DNA from: Paenibacillus sp. SYP-B3998
Lineage (GTDB): Bacteria; Bacillota; Bacilli; Paenibacillales; NBRC-103111
NCBI RefSeq assembly: GCF_010820665.1
Contig: NZ_JAAIKC010000005.1
Span: 310,001 to 374,000, forward strand
Reading direction: 5' to 3'
Length of the DNA stretch: 64,000 nt
Part shown: one piece after another, positions 8,810 through 16,238 of the stretch
How the letters are laid out: each line of letters starts with the position of its first letter
Position numbering within the stretch: the stretch's first letter is position 1
Position numbers and translations under genes: made by a program
The notes under the pieces: generated by a model
Databases searched by the model: none
What the model was told of the DNA's origin: nothing
What the model saw: the letters and a program-made list of their open reading frames with translations, nothing else

Positions 8810-10387
8810 ATGGAACAGACAGTCAATAAGCCGCAGCATGCGGCGTTCATCATAGAGAGATTGCTGCAGTTTGCCAAACAAAACGGACTGATTGGGCAGC
8901 TCGATATTTATACTTCACGCAATGCATTGTTGGATCTATTCAACATCGCTGAGCCTTTTCAAGGTGATCTGCCCAAAGAGCAGCTTGATAGCCCCGTTGT
9001 GCTGCTCGAACTGCTGCTCGACGAAGCTTATGAGGCGGGCATGCTTCCAGATAACACGACCACATACCGAGATTTGTTGGATGCTAAAATCATGGGACTG
9101 CTGATGCAGCGCCCATCCGAGGTTGTGAATCATTTCTGGAATACGGCAAGGACTGCGAAGGTGGAGGCGGCTACGGACTATTTTTACAAGCAATCGATTG
9201 CTTCTAATTATATTCGAATGGAGCGTATTCGGAAAAATGCGTATTGGCTGACTGAAACGGCGTATGGGGATCTAGAAATTACGATTAACCTTTCCAGGCC
9301 CGAGAAAGATCCGAAGGAAATCGCGCTGCTTAAGACGCTGCCGCAAAGCAGTTATCCCAAGTGTCTGCTGTGTGCTGACAATCTAGGCTATGCAGGGCGT
9401 GTCGATCATCCAGCAAGGCAGAATCTGCGGATTATCCCATTGGAGCTGGACGGCGAGAAGTGGTACTTTCAGTATTCACCTTATGTGTACTATAACGAGC
9501 ACAGCATTATTTTCCATGAGCAACACATTCCGATGAAAACCACGGCGAATACGTTCTATCGTCTACTCGATTTCATTGAGCAGTTCCCGCATTATTTCAT
9601 TGGGTCAAATGCAGACTTGCCGATTGTTGGTGGTTCTATTCTGAACCACGATCATTTCCAGGGCGGTCGTCACAAGTTTCCGATGGAAAAAGCAGCTAGC
9701 GAGACGTTCTTCACGCATTCGGAATTTTCGGACGTGAAGGGGGCTATCGTCAAATGGCCAATGTCCGTCATTCGACTTAGCGGACATAACAAACAGGTCC
9801 TCTACAAGCTTGCGAGCAAGCTGCTTGAGGATTGGAAAGCTTACAGTGATGCGGATGCAGACGTCTTCGCCTTCACCGATAAGGACGGACAGCGAATCCC
9901 GCATAACACGATCACACCGATTGCCCGCAATAATGAGCGGGGCGAGTACGAGCTCGATCTGGTGCTGCGCAACAATCGTACCAGCGTGGAACATCCGGAT
10001 GGAATTTTCCATCCGCATACGAATTTGCACCATATCAAGAAAGAGAATATCGGTTTGATTGAAGTGATGGGGCTTGCTGTGCTGCCAGGCCGACTCCAAG
10101 CGGAGCTAGCGGAGATCGCCAAGCTGCTTACCGGCGAAGCCGCATTGGACAGCGAGATTCGTAATGATGCGAATCATCCGCTTTACAAGCACGCGGAGTG
10201 GATCGAGGCACTGCTGGCGAAGTTCGGCTCGGCGCTGGAGCCGACCGAGGCGGACGCAGCGCTGCAAAGCGAAGTCGGAGGCAAGTTCCTTGATGTGCTG
10301 AAGGACGCGGGAGTTTTCAAGCGCGACGAAGCCGGGCAAGCGGCGTTCTTACGGTTTTTGACGGCTGCTGGATTCGCGCAGCATTAG
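8810..10387 (+). CDS. galT: UTP/UDP-glucose--hexose-1-phosphate uridylyltransferase, class II
   Basis: Transfers UMP from UDP-glucose to galactose 1-phosphate, completing the Leloir pathway. At 525 residues this is the long Gram-positive class II form, not the short class of E. coli. The diagnostic block is GGSILNHDHFQGGRH near residue 275, which contains the His-x-His nucleophile region. Other landmarks are FQYSPYVYYNEHSI near 220 and NRTSVEHPDGIFHPH near 390. The gene follows galE after 37 bases with GGGAAAGGA upstream and is closed by a strong terminator. The 3' end is noticeably GC-richer than the 5' half, with codons such as GCG and GAG clustered after about 10100. Confidence 0.95.
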   Translation: MEQTVNKPQHAAFIIERLLQFAKQNGLIGQLDIYTSRNALLDLFNIAEPFQGDLPKEQLDSPVVLLELLLDEAYEAGMLPDNTTTYRDLLDAKIMGLLMQRPSEVVNHFWNTARTAKVEAATDYFYKQSIASNYIRMERIRKNAYWLTETAYGDLEITINLSRPEKDPKEIALLKTLPQSSYPKCLLCADNLGYAGRVDHPARQNLRIIPLELDGEKWYFQYSPYVYYNEHSIIFHEQHIPMKTTANTFYRLLDFIEQFPHYFIGSNADLPIVGGSILNHDHFQGGRHKFPMEKAASETFFTHSEFSDVKGAIVKWPMSVIRLSGHNKQVLYKLASKLLEDWKAYSDADADVFAFTDKDGQRIPHNTITPIARNNERGEYELDLVLRNNRTSVEHPDGIFHPHTNLHHIKKENIGLIEVMGLAVLPGRLQAELAEIAKLLTGEAALDSEIRNDANHPLYKHAEWIEALLAKFGSALEPTEADAALQSEVGGKFLDVLKDAGVFKRDEAGQAAFLRFLTAAGFAQH

Positions 10388-10422
10388 AGCAGCAGAAGAA
10401 CGTAAACAAAAAAATTAAAATA

Positions 10423-10449
10423 ACCAAAAGCACCAAAAGCACCAAAAGC
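10423..10449 (+). repeat. Three tandem copies of a 9-mer
   Basis: ACCAAAAGC occurs three times head to tail (10423-10431, 10432-10440, 10441-10449). The third copy is the base of the terminator's left arm, whose right arm ends in GCTTTTGGT, so any of the copies could in principle pair with it. Slippage duplication of the stem base is the simplest origin. Confidence 0.85.
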
Positions 10450-10490
10450 ACCAACTCCCGCCCACTGGTGAAGGAGTTGGTGCTTTTGGT
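10441..10490 (+). terminator. galT operon terminator
   Basis: Perfect 18-bp stem (10441-10458 with 10473-10490) around a 14-base loop. The T-rich part (GCTTTTGGTTT) lies in and just after the right arm. The stem length far exceeds a usual terminator and could also stabilise the 3' end. Confidence 0.75.
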
Positions 10491-10561
10491 TTAGACTAGA
10501 ACAAGTAATATAAATCTTACAACGGAAAGAAATCTAACATTTTATACGGTTTGTTTTGACA

Positions 10562-10604
10562 GGCAGCTAATTTGCTTTGGTTTTAGCCAAGCAAATTAGC
10601 TGCC
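10562..10604. repeat. Long near-perfect palindrome without T-tract
   Basis: Left arm 10562-10580 and right arm 10587-10604 are complementary over 18 positions with one bulged T, around a 6-base loop. Neither strand has a T-run after the stem, so it is not an ordinary terminator. It stands about 70 bases after the gal terminator and 140 bases before the next gene. Confidence 0.75.
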
Positions 10605-10740
10605 GAGCCTTATTGGGTAGTCGTGTTTGCATGAGCAGAATGGAAACGAATAGGTGAATTTAGTAAAATAGAAGTTAATGTAGGGATGTTGAAGAGAGCA
10701 GGACAAGGGACGGCAATGAATTCAGCCTAGGAGGAGCAAG

Positions 10741-11739
10741 ATGGATAGCTTTGGCGCGTTGATAGTAGATCGAACGAAGGATGCTTTTACGTTGGAAGTA
10801 AAGGAGCTACGAATCGAGGATTTACCGTCTGGTGAAGTAACTATCCGTGTTTTATACTCCAGCATTAATTATAAAGATGCACTGGCTTGCACCAGTAATG
10901 GCCGTGTTGTTAGGTCCTATCCGATCGTACCCGGCATAGACTTGGCAGGAACCGTCGTTGCTTCGACGGATGGCTGCTATCGTGAAGGAGACGAGGTGCT
11001 CGTCACCAGTTATGAGTTAGGAACTGGTCATTATGGTGGATTTAGCGCATATGCACGCGTGCCTGCCGATTGGGTCATACCGCTGCCGCAAGGATTAACG
11101 CATCGTGAAGCGATGATACTAGGCACCGCAGGCTTTACAGCAGCGCTCTCGATTCAGCGGTTAGAAGAAAATGGGCTCCAACGTCATGAGGGGCCTATCC
11201 TCGTTCGCGGTGCTACCGGGGGTGTGGGGAGCAATAGTGTGTCCATGTTGGCTGCTCTTGGTTACGAGGTCGAAGCCAGCACAGGTAAATCTGAGGATCA
11301 TGCTTACTTACTTGAATTAGGTGCTAAGCGCGTCCTCTCGCGTGAAGAGTTATCTCCAGAGGTCAGCAAACCGATTGATAAAGAACACTGGGCAGGTGCC
11401 GTCGATCCGGTAGGCGGGGCATCGCTTTCTTATGTGCTCAGTAGAATCAAGTACGGCGGCTCTGTTGCCCTGAGCGGCCTCACGGCAGGGGCGGAGTTTG
11501 ATGCAACGGTGTTTCCTTTTATACTCCGAGCCGTGAATGTGCTTGGAATTGACTCTGTATACTATCCAATGGCCAAAAGAAAACGGTTGTGGGAACGCAT
11601 CGCTTCTGAGCTTAAGCCGGTTGGTTTGGAGAAGATGGTATACAAAGAAATATCGCTTTCTAGGGTCGTGGATGCGGCAGAAGAGGTATTACGCGGGAAG
11701 ATTAGAGGTCGTGTGCTTGTCAGGCTGAACGATGAGTAA
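10741..11739 (+). CDS. acuI: AcuI/YhdH-type NADPH-dependent oxidoreductase
   Basis: A 332-residue zinc-independent medium-chain dehydrogenase/reductase. The family marks are SSINYKDALACT near residue 40, YPIVPGIDLAGTV near 60, HREAMILGTAGFTAALSI near 120, and the nucleotide-binding ILVRGATGGVGSNSVSMLA near 150. The YhdH/AcuI branch reduces acryloyl-CoA to propionyl-CoA with NADPH, which detoxifies acrylate; B. subtilis-type relatives are often annotated as putative quinone oxidoreductases. The start is supported by AGGAGGAGC five bases upstream. No acrylate pathway genes lie nearby, so the in-vivo substrate is inferred from the family only. Confidence 0.85.
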   Translation: MDSFGALIVDRTKDAFTLEVKELRIEDLPSGEVTIRVLYSSINYKDALACTSNGRVVRSYPIVPGIDLAGTVVASTDGCYREGDEVLVTSYELGTGHYGGFSAYARVPADWVIPLPQGLTHREAMILGTAGFTAALSIQRLEENGLQRHEGPILVRGATGGVGSNSVSMLAALGYEVEASTGKSEDHAYLLELGAKRVLSREELSPEVSKPIDKEHWAGAVDPVGGASLSYVLSRIKYGGSVALSGLTAGAEFDATVFPFILRAVNVLGIDSVYYPMAKRKRLWERIASELKPVGLEKMVYKEISLSRVVDAAEEVLRGKIRGRVLVRLNDE

Positions 11740-11813
11740 TTCGCAAGAACGACGATAAAACGCTACAACGCGCGCCCAGGATTCGCGCGCATCAGGCTAA
11801 GGAGAGAATAAGA

Positions 11814-12671
11814 ATGAAGATGAGAGTTTCTGCTGTGCAGTATCACCTGCATACGATACATAGTTTTGAGGAATTTGCCTCGCAAGTCGAACATTATGTG
11901 AAGACAGCGCAAGAGTTTGAGGTGGATTTTGTATTATTTCCTGAGTTGTTTACTACGCAGCTGTTATCGATTGGCGATGATACTGGAAAAGCATTGCCCA
12001 TAGAAGCGCTGCCGACGTTCACAGATCAGTATCGGGCATTATTTAAAGGATTGGCGGAGCAAACGGGCATTCATTTGATCGGCGGCACGCATGTTACGTC
12101 AGAAGGCGATAAGCTGTATAACACAGCACATCTGTTTTATCCAGATGGACGGATTGCTGAGCAAAAGAAACTGCACATCACGCCTACGGAAGTAAAGGAA
12201 TGGAACATGGGGGCGGGGGACAGCCTGCAGGTGTTCGATACAGACAAGGGGCGTATAGCGATTCTTGTTTGCTATGATGTCGAGTTTCCTGAGATTGTGC
12301 GGATGGCGAAAGCACGAGGCGCAGACGTCCTGTTCGCTCCATCGTGCACCGATGATCGACACGGCTTCCACCGTGTGCGCTACACGTGCCATGCTCGAAC
12401 GATCGAGAACCAAATTTACGTTGTGACAACGGGGACGGTTGGCTCCCTGCCAACGGTTGATTTCATGAGAGGCAATTTTGGCCAGGCAGCGGTAATTACC
12501 CCGAACGATGTCCCTTTCCCGCCCAAAGGAATTCTTGTTGAAGGTGAAATCAATGGGGACATGATTGTCACCGCAGATTTGGATTTGGAGCTGTTGGCGT
12601 TAGTCCGTGAAAAAGGTTCCGTAACCACTTGGCGTGACCGTAGAACGGATATATATACAGATTGGTCATAA
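11814..12671 (+). CDS. Nitrilase-superfamily carbon-nitrogen hydrolase
   Basis: A cytoplasmic amidase-type hydrolase of 285 residues. The Glu-Lys-Cys catalytic triad is visible: Glu in FPELFTT (about residue 44), Lys in KKLHITPTE (about 119) and Cys in ILVCYDVEFPE (about 153). The next gene overlaps or directly abuts and encodes a GNAT protein. In B. subtilis YhcX and proteobacterial relatives a nitrilase domain and a closely similar GNAT domain are one polypeptide of about 510 residues, with the GNAT part first. Here they are separate genes in the opposite order. The substrate is unknown; an amide made or modified by the acetyltransferases is possible. AAGGAGA precedes the ATG. Confidence 0.88.
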   Translation: MKMRVSAVQYHLHTIHSFEEFASQVEHYVKTAQEFEVDFVLFPELFTTQLLSIGDDTGKALPIEALPTFTDQYRALFKGLAEQTGIHLIGGTHVTSEGDKLYNTAHLFYPDGRIAEQKKLHITPTEVKEWNMGAGDSLQVFDTDKGRIAILVCYDVEFPEIVRMAKARGADVLFAPSCTDDRHGFHRVRYTCHARTIENQIYVVTTGTVGSLPTVDFMRGNFGQAAVITPNDVPFPPKGILVEGEINGDMIVTADLDLELLALVREKGSVTTWRDRRTDIYTDWS

Positions 12672-12697
12672 GAACAAATCAAAAGGGGGCTGCATCG

Positions 12698-13417
12698 GTG
12701 GAAACGCCACATACATGTGATTCATACAAAGAGCCGCTTTATTTTAAAAAATTGTATGTTTTTGATCAAGATAAACCAGTAGCCGCGATAATTCGAAACT
12801 ATACGTGTGCGGACTTCGCGGAGCTCATTCGTGTGCAGCAAGAGAGCTTCCCGCCTCCATTTCCAGCAGCGCTATGGTGGAAGGAGGAACAGCTTTTAGA
12901 GCATGTGGCAAGGTTCCCCGAGGGGGCGCTCTGCGTAGAAATCGATGGCATCATCGCAGGCTCAATTACGGGCCTTCGGGTTGATTACAACCCGCAGCAT
13001 GCCGCCGATCATAGTTGGGCGACACTCACAGATAACGGGTATGTGCGTACCCACCGTCCAGATGGCGATACCCTGTATATCGTTGATATTTGTATCAGTC
13101 CCGTGTATCGGAAGCTAGGATTGGGAAAATGGATGATGCAATCCATGTATGAGGTCGTCGTGCAGCTCGGTTTGAAAAGGTTGCTTGGAGGCGGACGGAT
13201 GCCAGGCTATCACAAAGTGGCCGAATGGATGAGCGTCGAAGATTATGTAGAAGCAATCCTAGCGGGAAGTCTCAAAGATCCTGTTATTACGTTTCTATTG
13301 CGCTGCGGACGTACGCCTGTACGTATCGTATCGAATTATTTGGAGGACGAAGAGTCGCGAGATTTTGCGCTATTGATGGCTTGGAGCAACCCCTTTTTGC
13401 CTCATAACTCATACTAA
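12698..13417 (+). CDS. GNAT N-acetyltransferase resembling the YhcX GNAT domain
   Basis: A GNAT-fold protein of 239 residues from the GTG at 12698. That start has AAAAGGGGGC eight bases upstream; a TTG at 12662 would add 12 residues and overlap the nitrilase stop, without a ribosome binding site of its own. Landmarks are IRNYTCADFAELIRVQQESF, the Gly-rich acetyl-CoA loop region VYRKLGLGKWMM (about residue 140), and GGGRMPGYHKVAEWMS. From memory the last block is characteristic of the GNAT half of YhcX-type fused nitrilases. I infer that this and the upstream hydrolase form a split YhcX, acting on the same unknown metabolite. Confidence 0.85.
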   Translation: METPHTCDSYKEPLYFKKLYVFDQDKPVAAIIRNYTCADFAELIRVQQESFPPPFPAALWWKEEQLLEHVARFPEGALCVEIDGIIAGSITGLRVDYNPQHAADHSWATLTDNGYVRTHRPDGDTLYIVDICISPVYRKLGLGKWMMQSMYEVVVQLGLKRLLGGGRMPGYHKVAEWMSVEDYVEAILAGSLKDPVITFLLRCGRTPVRIVSNYLEDEESRDFALLMAWSNPFLPHNSY

Positions 13418-13433
13418 AGGAGTGTTATAGACG

Positions 13434-14105
13434 ATGGATTATATCCGTATAGCGAACATTGAGCATCCGCTATTTCGTGCGATGCATGATTTGATGAAGG
13501 ACGTATTTCCGCCTGAAGAAGTGCTGGAATACTCGCTTTGGAAAGAGCCTCTGGAAGATCCAGGCATACGTGTCTTCGTGGCTGTACATGAAGGCAAAGT
13601 GGTAGGTACGACGGAATATCGTTATTACAATGACTTTCAAGTAGCAATGACCGATTTCACGATCATTGGTCAAGCGGGTCTCGGTATTGGTCGTTTCCTT
13701 GCCCGTAAACGGTGGGAAGATCTCCAGGCGCTAGCAGAAGCTTCGGGAAGACCGATGCTTGGCATGTTTGCCGAGATTTATGATCCCTATCAGATCGAAA
13801 ACCATGCTTTCGGCGGTGTGAAGCCGATGGATCCTTACGTGCGTCGCGAGGTGTTGTCGCACTTGGGATACAAACGATTAGCGTTCAGCTATGTTCATCC
13901 TTCCTGGGAAAACAATGGTGAAGCGGTTGAAGGATTGGATCTCTGCTTCTTGCCTACCGATGAGGAACGGGCGGGTGTTCCTGCACCACTCGTAGTGGAG
14001 TTCCTGACACGTTACTATGAGGTGCTGGCGAACAAGCCAGCGAAGTGGAACGAGATGATTGAAGAGCTGAAAAGGCGCGATACTGTAGCGCTGCTGCCGA
14101 TTTAA
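13434..14105 (+). CDS. Second GNAT-like acetyltransferase of the cassette
   Basis: A 223-residue protein that follows the previous gene after 16 bases and has AAAGGAG upstream. It has a GNAT-like layout: VFVAVHEGKVVGTTEYRYY strands, then TDFTIIGQAGLGIGRFLARKRWEDL as a probable acetyl-CoA binding helix, then GVKPMDPYVRREVLSHLGYKR. It does not belong to the fused YhcX architecture, so it is an addition specific to this cassette. I do not recognise a characterised relative. Position points to work on the same substrate as the nitrilase and first GNAT. Confidence 0.75.
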   Translation: MDYIRIANIEHPLFRAMHDLMKDVFPPEEVLEYSLWKEPLEDPGIRVFVAVHEGKVVGTTEYRYYNDFQVAMTDFTIIGQAGLGIGRFLARKRWEDLQALAEASGRPMLGMFAEIYDPYQIENHAFGGVKPMDPYVRREVLSHLGYKRLAFSYVHPSWENNGEAVEGLDLCFLPTDEERAGVPAPLVVEFLTRYYEVLANKPAKWNEMIEELKRRDTVALLPI

Positions 14106-14109
14106 ATAG

Positions 14110-14153
14110 AAGGCTGTTGGCATATGATGAGTGCATCATGTGTCAACAGCCTT
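14110..14153 (+). terminator. Terminator of the nitrilase-GNAT-GNAT cassette
   Basis: Ten-bp stem (14110-14119 with 14144-14153) containing an inner 6-bp hairpin (14124-14129 with 14134-14139), followed by a weak TTTAT. It lies five bases after the stop codon. Confidence 0.7.
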
Positions 14154-14302
14154 TATCTATGCGTTCGTAGAACGAGAAGCTAGTATTTTATTCTTCCAAG
14201 TGATGATCATCCTCCCTGTTTGAATGCATGCATCAATCGTTGCAAATAGTGGGAGGAATCGTTCAAGAACGGACGAAAATATTTGTAAAATTGTTTTTTA
14301 GC

Positions 14303-14332
14303 TTACCACGTCAAAGCTTGTGCATGTATAAT
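14303..14332 (+). promoter_or_regulatory. Promoter of the two-domain GNAT gene
   Basis: TTACCA (14303-14308), 18-bp spacer, perfect TATAAT (14327-14332). The start point would be near 14339, before the GGGAGG ribosome binding site at 14358-14363. It therefore argues against the longer upstream reading of the frame from 14228. Confidence 0.6.
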
Positions 14333-14371
14333 GACAACAAGCAAGTCCATAAGGTATGGGAGGAACTTGAT

Positions 14372-15256
14372 TTGAGACAAGGCGTACAAGGAAGAGCAGG
14401 GCTGTCCACAGAAGAGTTAGCTGAAGTTAGGGAGCTTTGGGACTTTTGCAATAAGAATGAGCAAATTGAAATCAAGCTCAATTGGGGGACATTGACGAGT
14501 CGTCCTATCGGCATTACGAATGACTTTTTATATTATGAGAATGATCGAGTAATCGGGTTCTTGGCGATATACAGCTTTTTATCCACCGAAGTAGAAATTA
14601 GCGGGATGGTGCATCCAGATGCTCGCCGCCAAGGTATTTTCGGCCAATTGGTACAGATTGCTATAGAAGAGTGCAGGCGGAGAGAGATTCCGAAGCTGAT
14701 CTTCATTAATGAGCGAGGATCAACGAGCGGAAAAGCTTTCTTAACTAATCTTGAAGCTCGCTATAGCTTCTCGGAGTATGTGATGGAATTGAAAAGTGAA
14801 GGGACAGAGATCCTGTCCACAGAGACACAGAAGGTACAGATTCGCCCGGCGGTAAAGGAAGATGTTGAGTTGCTTGTCCAACTGAATGTCTCTGGATTTA
14901 CGATGACAGAGACAGATGCGCGAGAGTATGTTTTGCAAACAATTGAAGGTGATAAAGAACTTACGTGGATTGCTGAGTTGGGTGAGGACCGCATCCCTGT
15001 TGGGAAAATCGGGGCAATGATTGAAGCCGATGCTAGCGCCTTTATTTATGGTTTTTGTATGTCTCCTGCTTTTCGAGGCAAGGGTGTCGGACGTCGCGTG
15101 CTGCGCCAAACTCTTGAGGATTTGCAGAACAAGTATAAAGCCAGCAGCATTAAACTGGAAGTTTCAGTGGAAAATGAGGGCGCTCTGGGTTTATATCAAT
15201 CCTGCGGCTTCCAGACGAAGAATGCGAACGATTATTATGTGATATTGCTCGACTAA
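14372..15256 (+). CDS. Two-domain GNAT N-acetyltransferase
   Basis: From a TTG at 14372 the protein has 294 residues. The frame is open upstream to 14228, but a good promoter (-10 at 14327) and GGGAGG eight bases before the TTG favour the short form. The N-terminal domain contains ISGMVHPDARRQGIFGQLV and the C-terminal domain contains YGFCMSPAFRGKGVGRRVLR followed by VENEGALGLYQSCGF, both acetyl-CoA loop signatures. Tandem GNAT proteins include MshD-like enzymes, but the acceptor here is unknown. It stands alone between two terminators. Confidence 0.83.
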   Translation: MRQGVQGRAGLSTEELAEVRELWDFCNKNEQIEIKLNWGTLTSRPIGITNDFLYYENDRVIGFLAIYSFLSTEVEISGMVHPDARRQGIFGQLVQIAIEECRRREIPKLIFINERGSTSGKAFLTNLEARYSFSEYVMELKSEGTEILSTETQKVQIRPAVKEDVELLVQLNVSGFTMTETDAREYVLQTIEGDKELTWIAELGEDRIPVGKIGAMIEADASAFIYGFCMSPAFRGKGVGRRVLRQTLEDLQNKYKASSIKLEVSVENEGALGLYQSCGFQTKNANDYYVILLD

Positions 15257-15266
15257 AAAAGATGAT

Positions 15267-15312
15267 AAGGATAGAGACAGCAGCCTGACTTCTGCATCTC
15301 TATCCTTTTTTT
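15267..15312. terminator. Bidirectional terminator between GNAT and UMP kinase genes
   Basis: Perfect 11-bp stem (15267-15277 with 15297-15307), 19-base loop, T-run at 15306-15312 on the plus strand and A-run before it for the minus strand. The two genes converge here; the minus-strand stop is at 15311. Confidence 0.85.
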
Positions 15313-16045
15313 AATGAAAAATAAGTTCGGATGAACCGCTGATAATTGTGCCTGTGTTCTTGCCTTGGCAAATTTCTTTCATCGAACCTGGTTTATCGAA
15401 GTTAAACACATGGATTGGGATGTGATAATCCCGGGCTAAGATGAATGCGGACTGATCCATGACCTTCAGGTTGTTTTGAATGACATCATTATAATGGAGA
15501 GATTTGTACTGCATTGCATCCTTATGATGCTTAGGATCTTGATTGAACACACCGTCAACGCCTTGTTTCGCAACAAGGATGGCGTCGCAATTCACTTCAA
15601 TCGCTCTTTGGACCGAAGGATAATCCGTCGTGACATACGGTTGTCCATTACCGCCGGCAAAAATGACGATGTACCCTTTCTCAAGGTGGTGAATAGCCCG
15701 AAGTCGAATGAAAGGTTCGGCTACGGAAGCGATCGGAATAGCTGTCATAACGCGTACTTCAGCGCCAGTCTTTGCTTTGAGGACGCCGCGCAGCATTAAG
15801 CTGTTAATCACCGTAGCAAGTGTTCCGATGCTGTCCGCTTCTGCTTTCTCAATGCCCCAGCTTTCACCCATATTGCCTCGGAAGATATTCCCCCCACCAA
15901 TAACGAGGCACACTTCAACACCAAGTTGAACAACAGTCATAATTTCATTTGCGATGTGATCCAGTTGACTGGGATCGAACCCAAACTCACTCTCGCCAGC
16001 TACGGCTCCGCCACTGAGTTTAATGAGCACTCTTTTGTAACGCAT
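15311..16045 (-). CDS. pyrH: UMP kinase paralogue (amino acid kinase family)
   Basis: A 244-residue kinase that would phosphorylate UMP to UDP. Visible motifs are KRVLIKLSGGAVAGE at the N-terminus, CLVIGGGNIFRGNMGESWGI near residue 47-66, EADSIGTLATVINSLML near 68, and YVTTDYPSVQRAIEVNCDAI with ILVAKQGVDGVFNQDPK near 165. The essential pyrH of Bacillota lies between tsf and frr; this one stands alone behind an MFS gene and departs from the usual SGE and ADYMGMLAT wording, so it is probably a second, divergent copy. It has AGAGAGGAG before the ATG. A leader ORF and an intrinsic terminator directly upstream suggest control by attenuation. Confidence 0.85.
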   Translation of the reverse strand: MRYKRVLIKLSGGAVAGESEFGFDPSQLDHIANEIMTVVQLGVEVCLVIGGGNIFRGNMGESWGIEKAEADSIGTLATVINSLMLRGVLKAKTGAEVRVMTAIPIASVAEPFIRLRAIHHLEKGYIVIFAGGNGQPYVTTDYPSVQRAIEVNCDAILVAKQGVDGVFNQDPKHHKDAMQYKSLHYNDVIQNNLKVMDQSAFILARDYHIPIHVFNFDKPGSMKEICQGKNTGTIISGSSELIFH

Positions 16046-16067
16046 AATGACCGCTCCTCTCTCTAAT

Positions 16068-16102
16068 AAAAAAACACTAAAGCAATAAATGCTTTAGTGT
16101 TT
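16068..16102 (-). terminator. Leader terminator/attenuator upstream of the UMP kinase paralogue
   Basis: On the minus strand a perfect 13-bp stem (16102-16090 with 16084-16072) with a 5-base loop is followed by seven T (16074-16068, one more T-rich stretch after). It ends only about eight bases before the kinase ribosome binding site, so there is no room for a separate promoter. The kinase must be transcribed by read-through. The stop codon of the 24-codon leader ORF lies within the 5' arm (16096-16094). Confidence 0.85.
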
Positions 16103-16168
16103 CAATGTAAAAGAAATAGGAAAGAGCTGATTCTGAAACCCAACGCGCTTCTTAGCAGACACCTTCAT
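16094..16168 (-). CDS. Putative 24-residue leader peptide
   Basis: An ATG at 16168 opens a 24-codon frame that starts MKVSAKKRVGF and ends PISFTLKH, with TAA at 16096-16094. A GGAAGG (16184-16179) lies 10 bases upstream and GAGGG closer in. The frame ends inside the 5' arm of the terminator stem, so a ribosome finishing or stalled there would cover that arm. There is no run of one amino acid as in classical amino acid attenuators. Alternatives: a chance frame, or a translated leader that only keeps the RNA open. The geometry makes a regulatory role attractive, but it is inference. Confidence 0.5.
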   Translation of the reverse strand: MKVSAKKRVGFQNQLFPISFTLKH

Positions 16169-16200
16169 ATCCCTCACACCTTCCAACGTTGATTAGTTGT

Positions 16201-16229
16201 ATTTTACCGAATTAGGAGGGGGATTGCAA
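16201..16229 (-). promoter_or_regulatory. Promoter for the leader and UMP kinase paralogue
   Basis: Minus-strand TTGCAA (16229-16224), 17-bp spacer, TAAAAT (16206-16201). It starts just after the MFS stop codon (16239) and would give a transcript beginning near 16194, about 10 bases before the leader ribosome binding site. Four of six and five of six consensus matches at ideal spacing. Confidence 0.6.
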
Positions 16230-16238
16230 TTACTGTGA

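Larger units (their letters stand above)
10388..10740. other. 353-base intergenic stretch with two large hairpins
   Basis: No gene is visible. It holds a triple ACCAAAAGC repeat running into the galT terminator, then a second long palindrome at 10562-10604 that lacks a T-tract, then AT-rich sequence leading to the AGGAGGAGC ribosome binding site of the next gene at 10728-10736. Confidence 0.75.

Noticed and set aside
16103..16238. The hairpin before the UMP kinase gene as a plain terminator of the MFS gene
   Set aside because: Kept only as an alternative: a separate promoter lies between the MFS stop and the hairpin, and there is no room for one after it.
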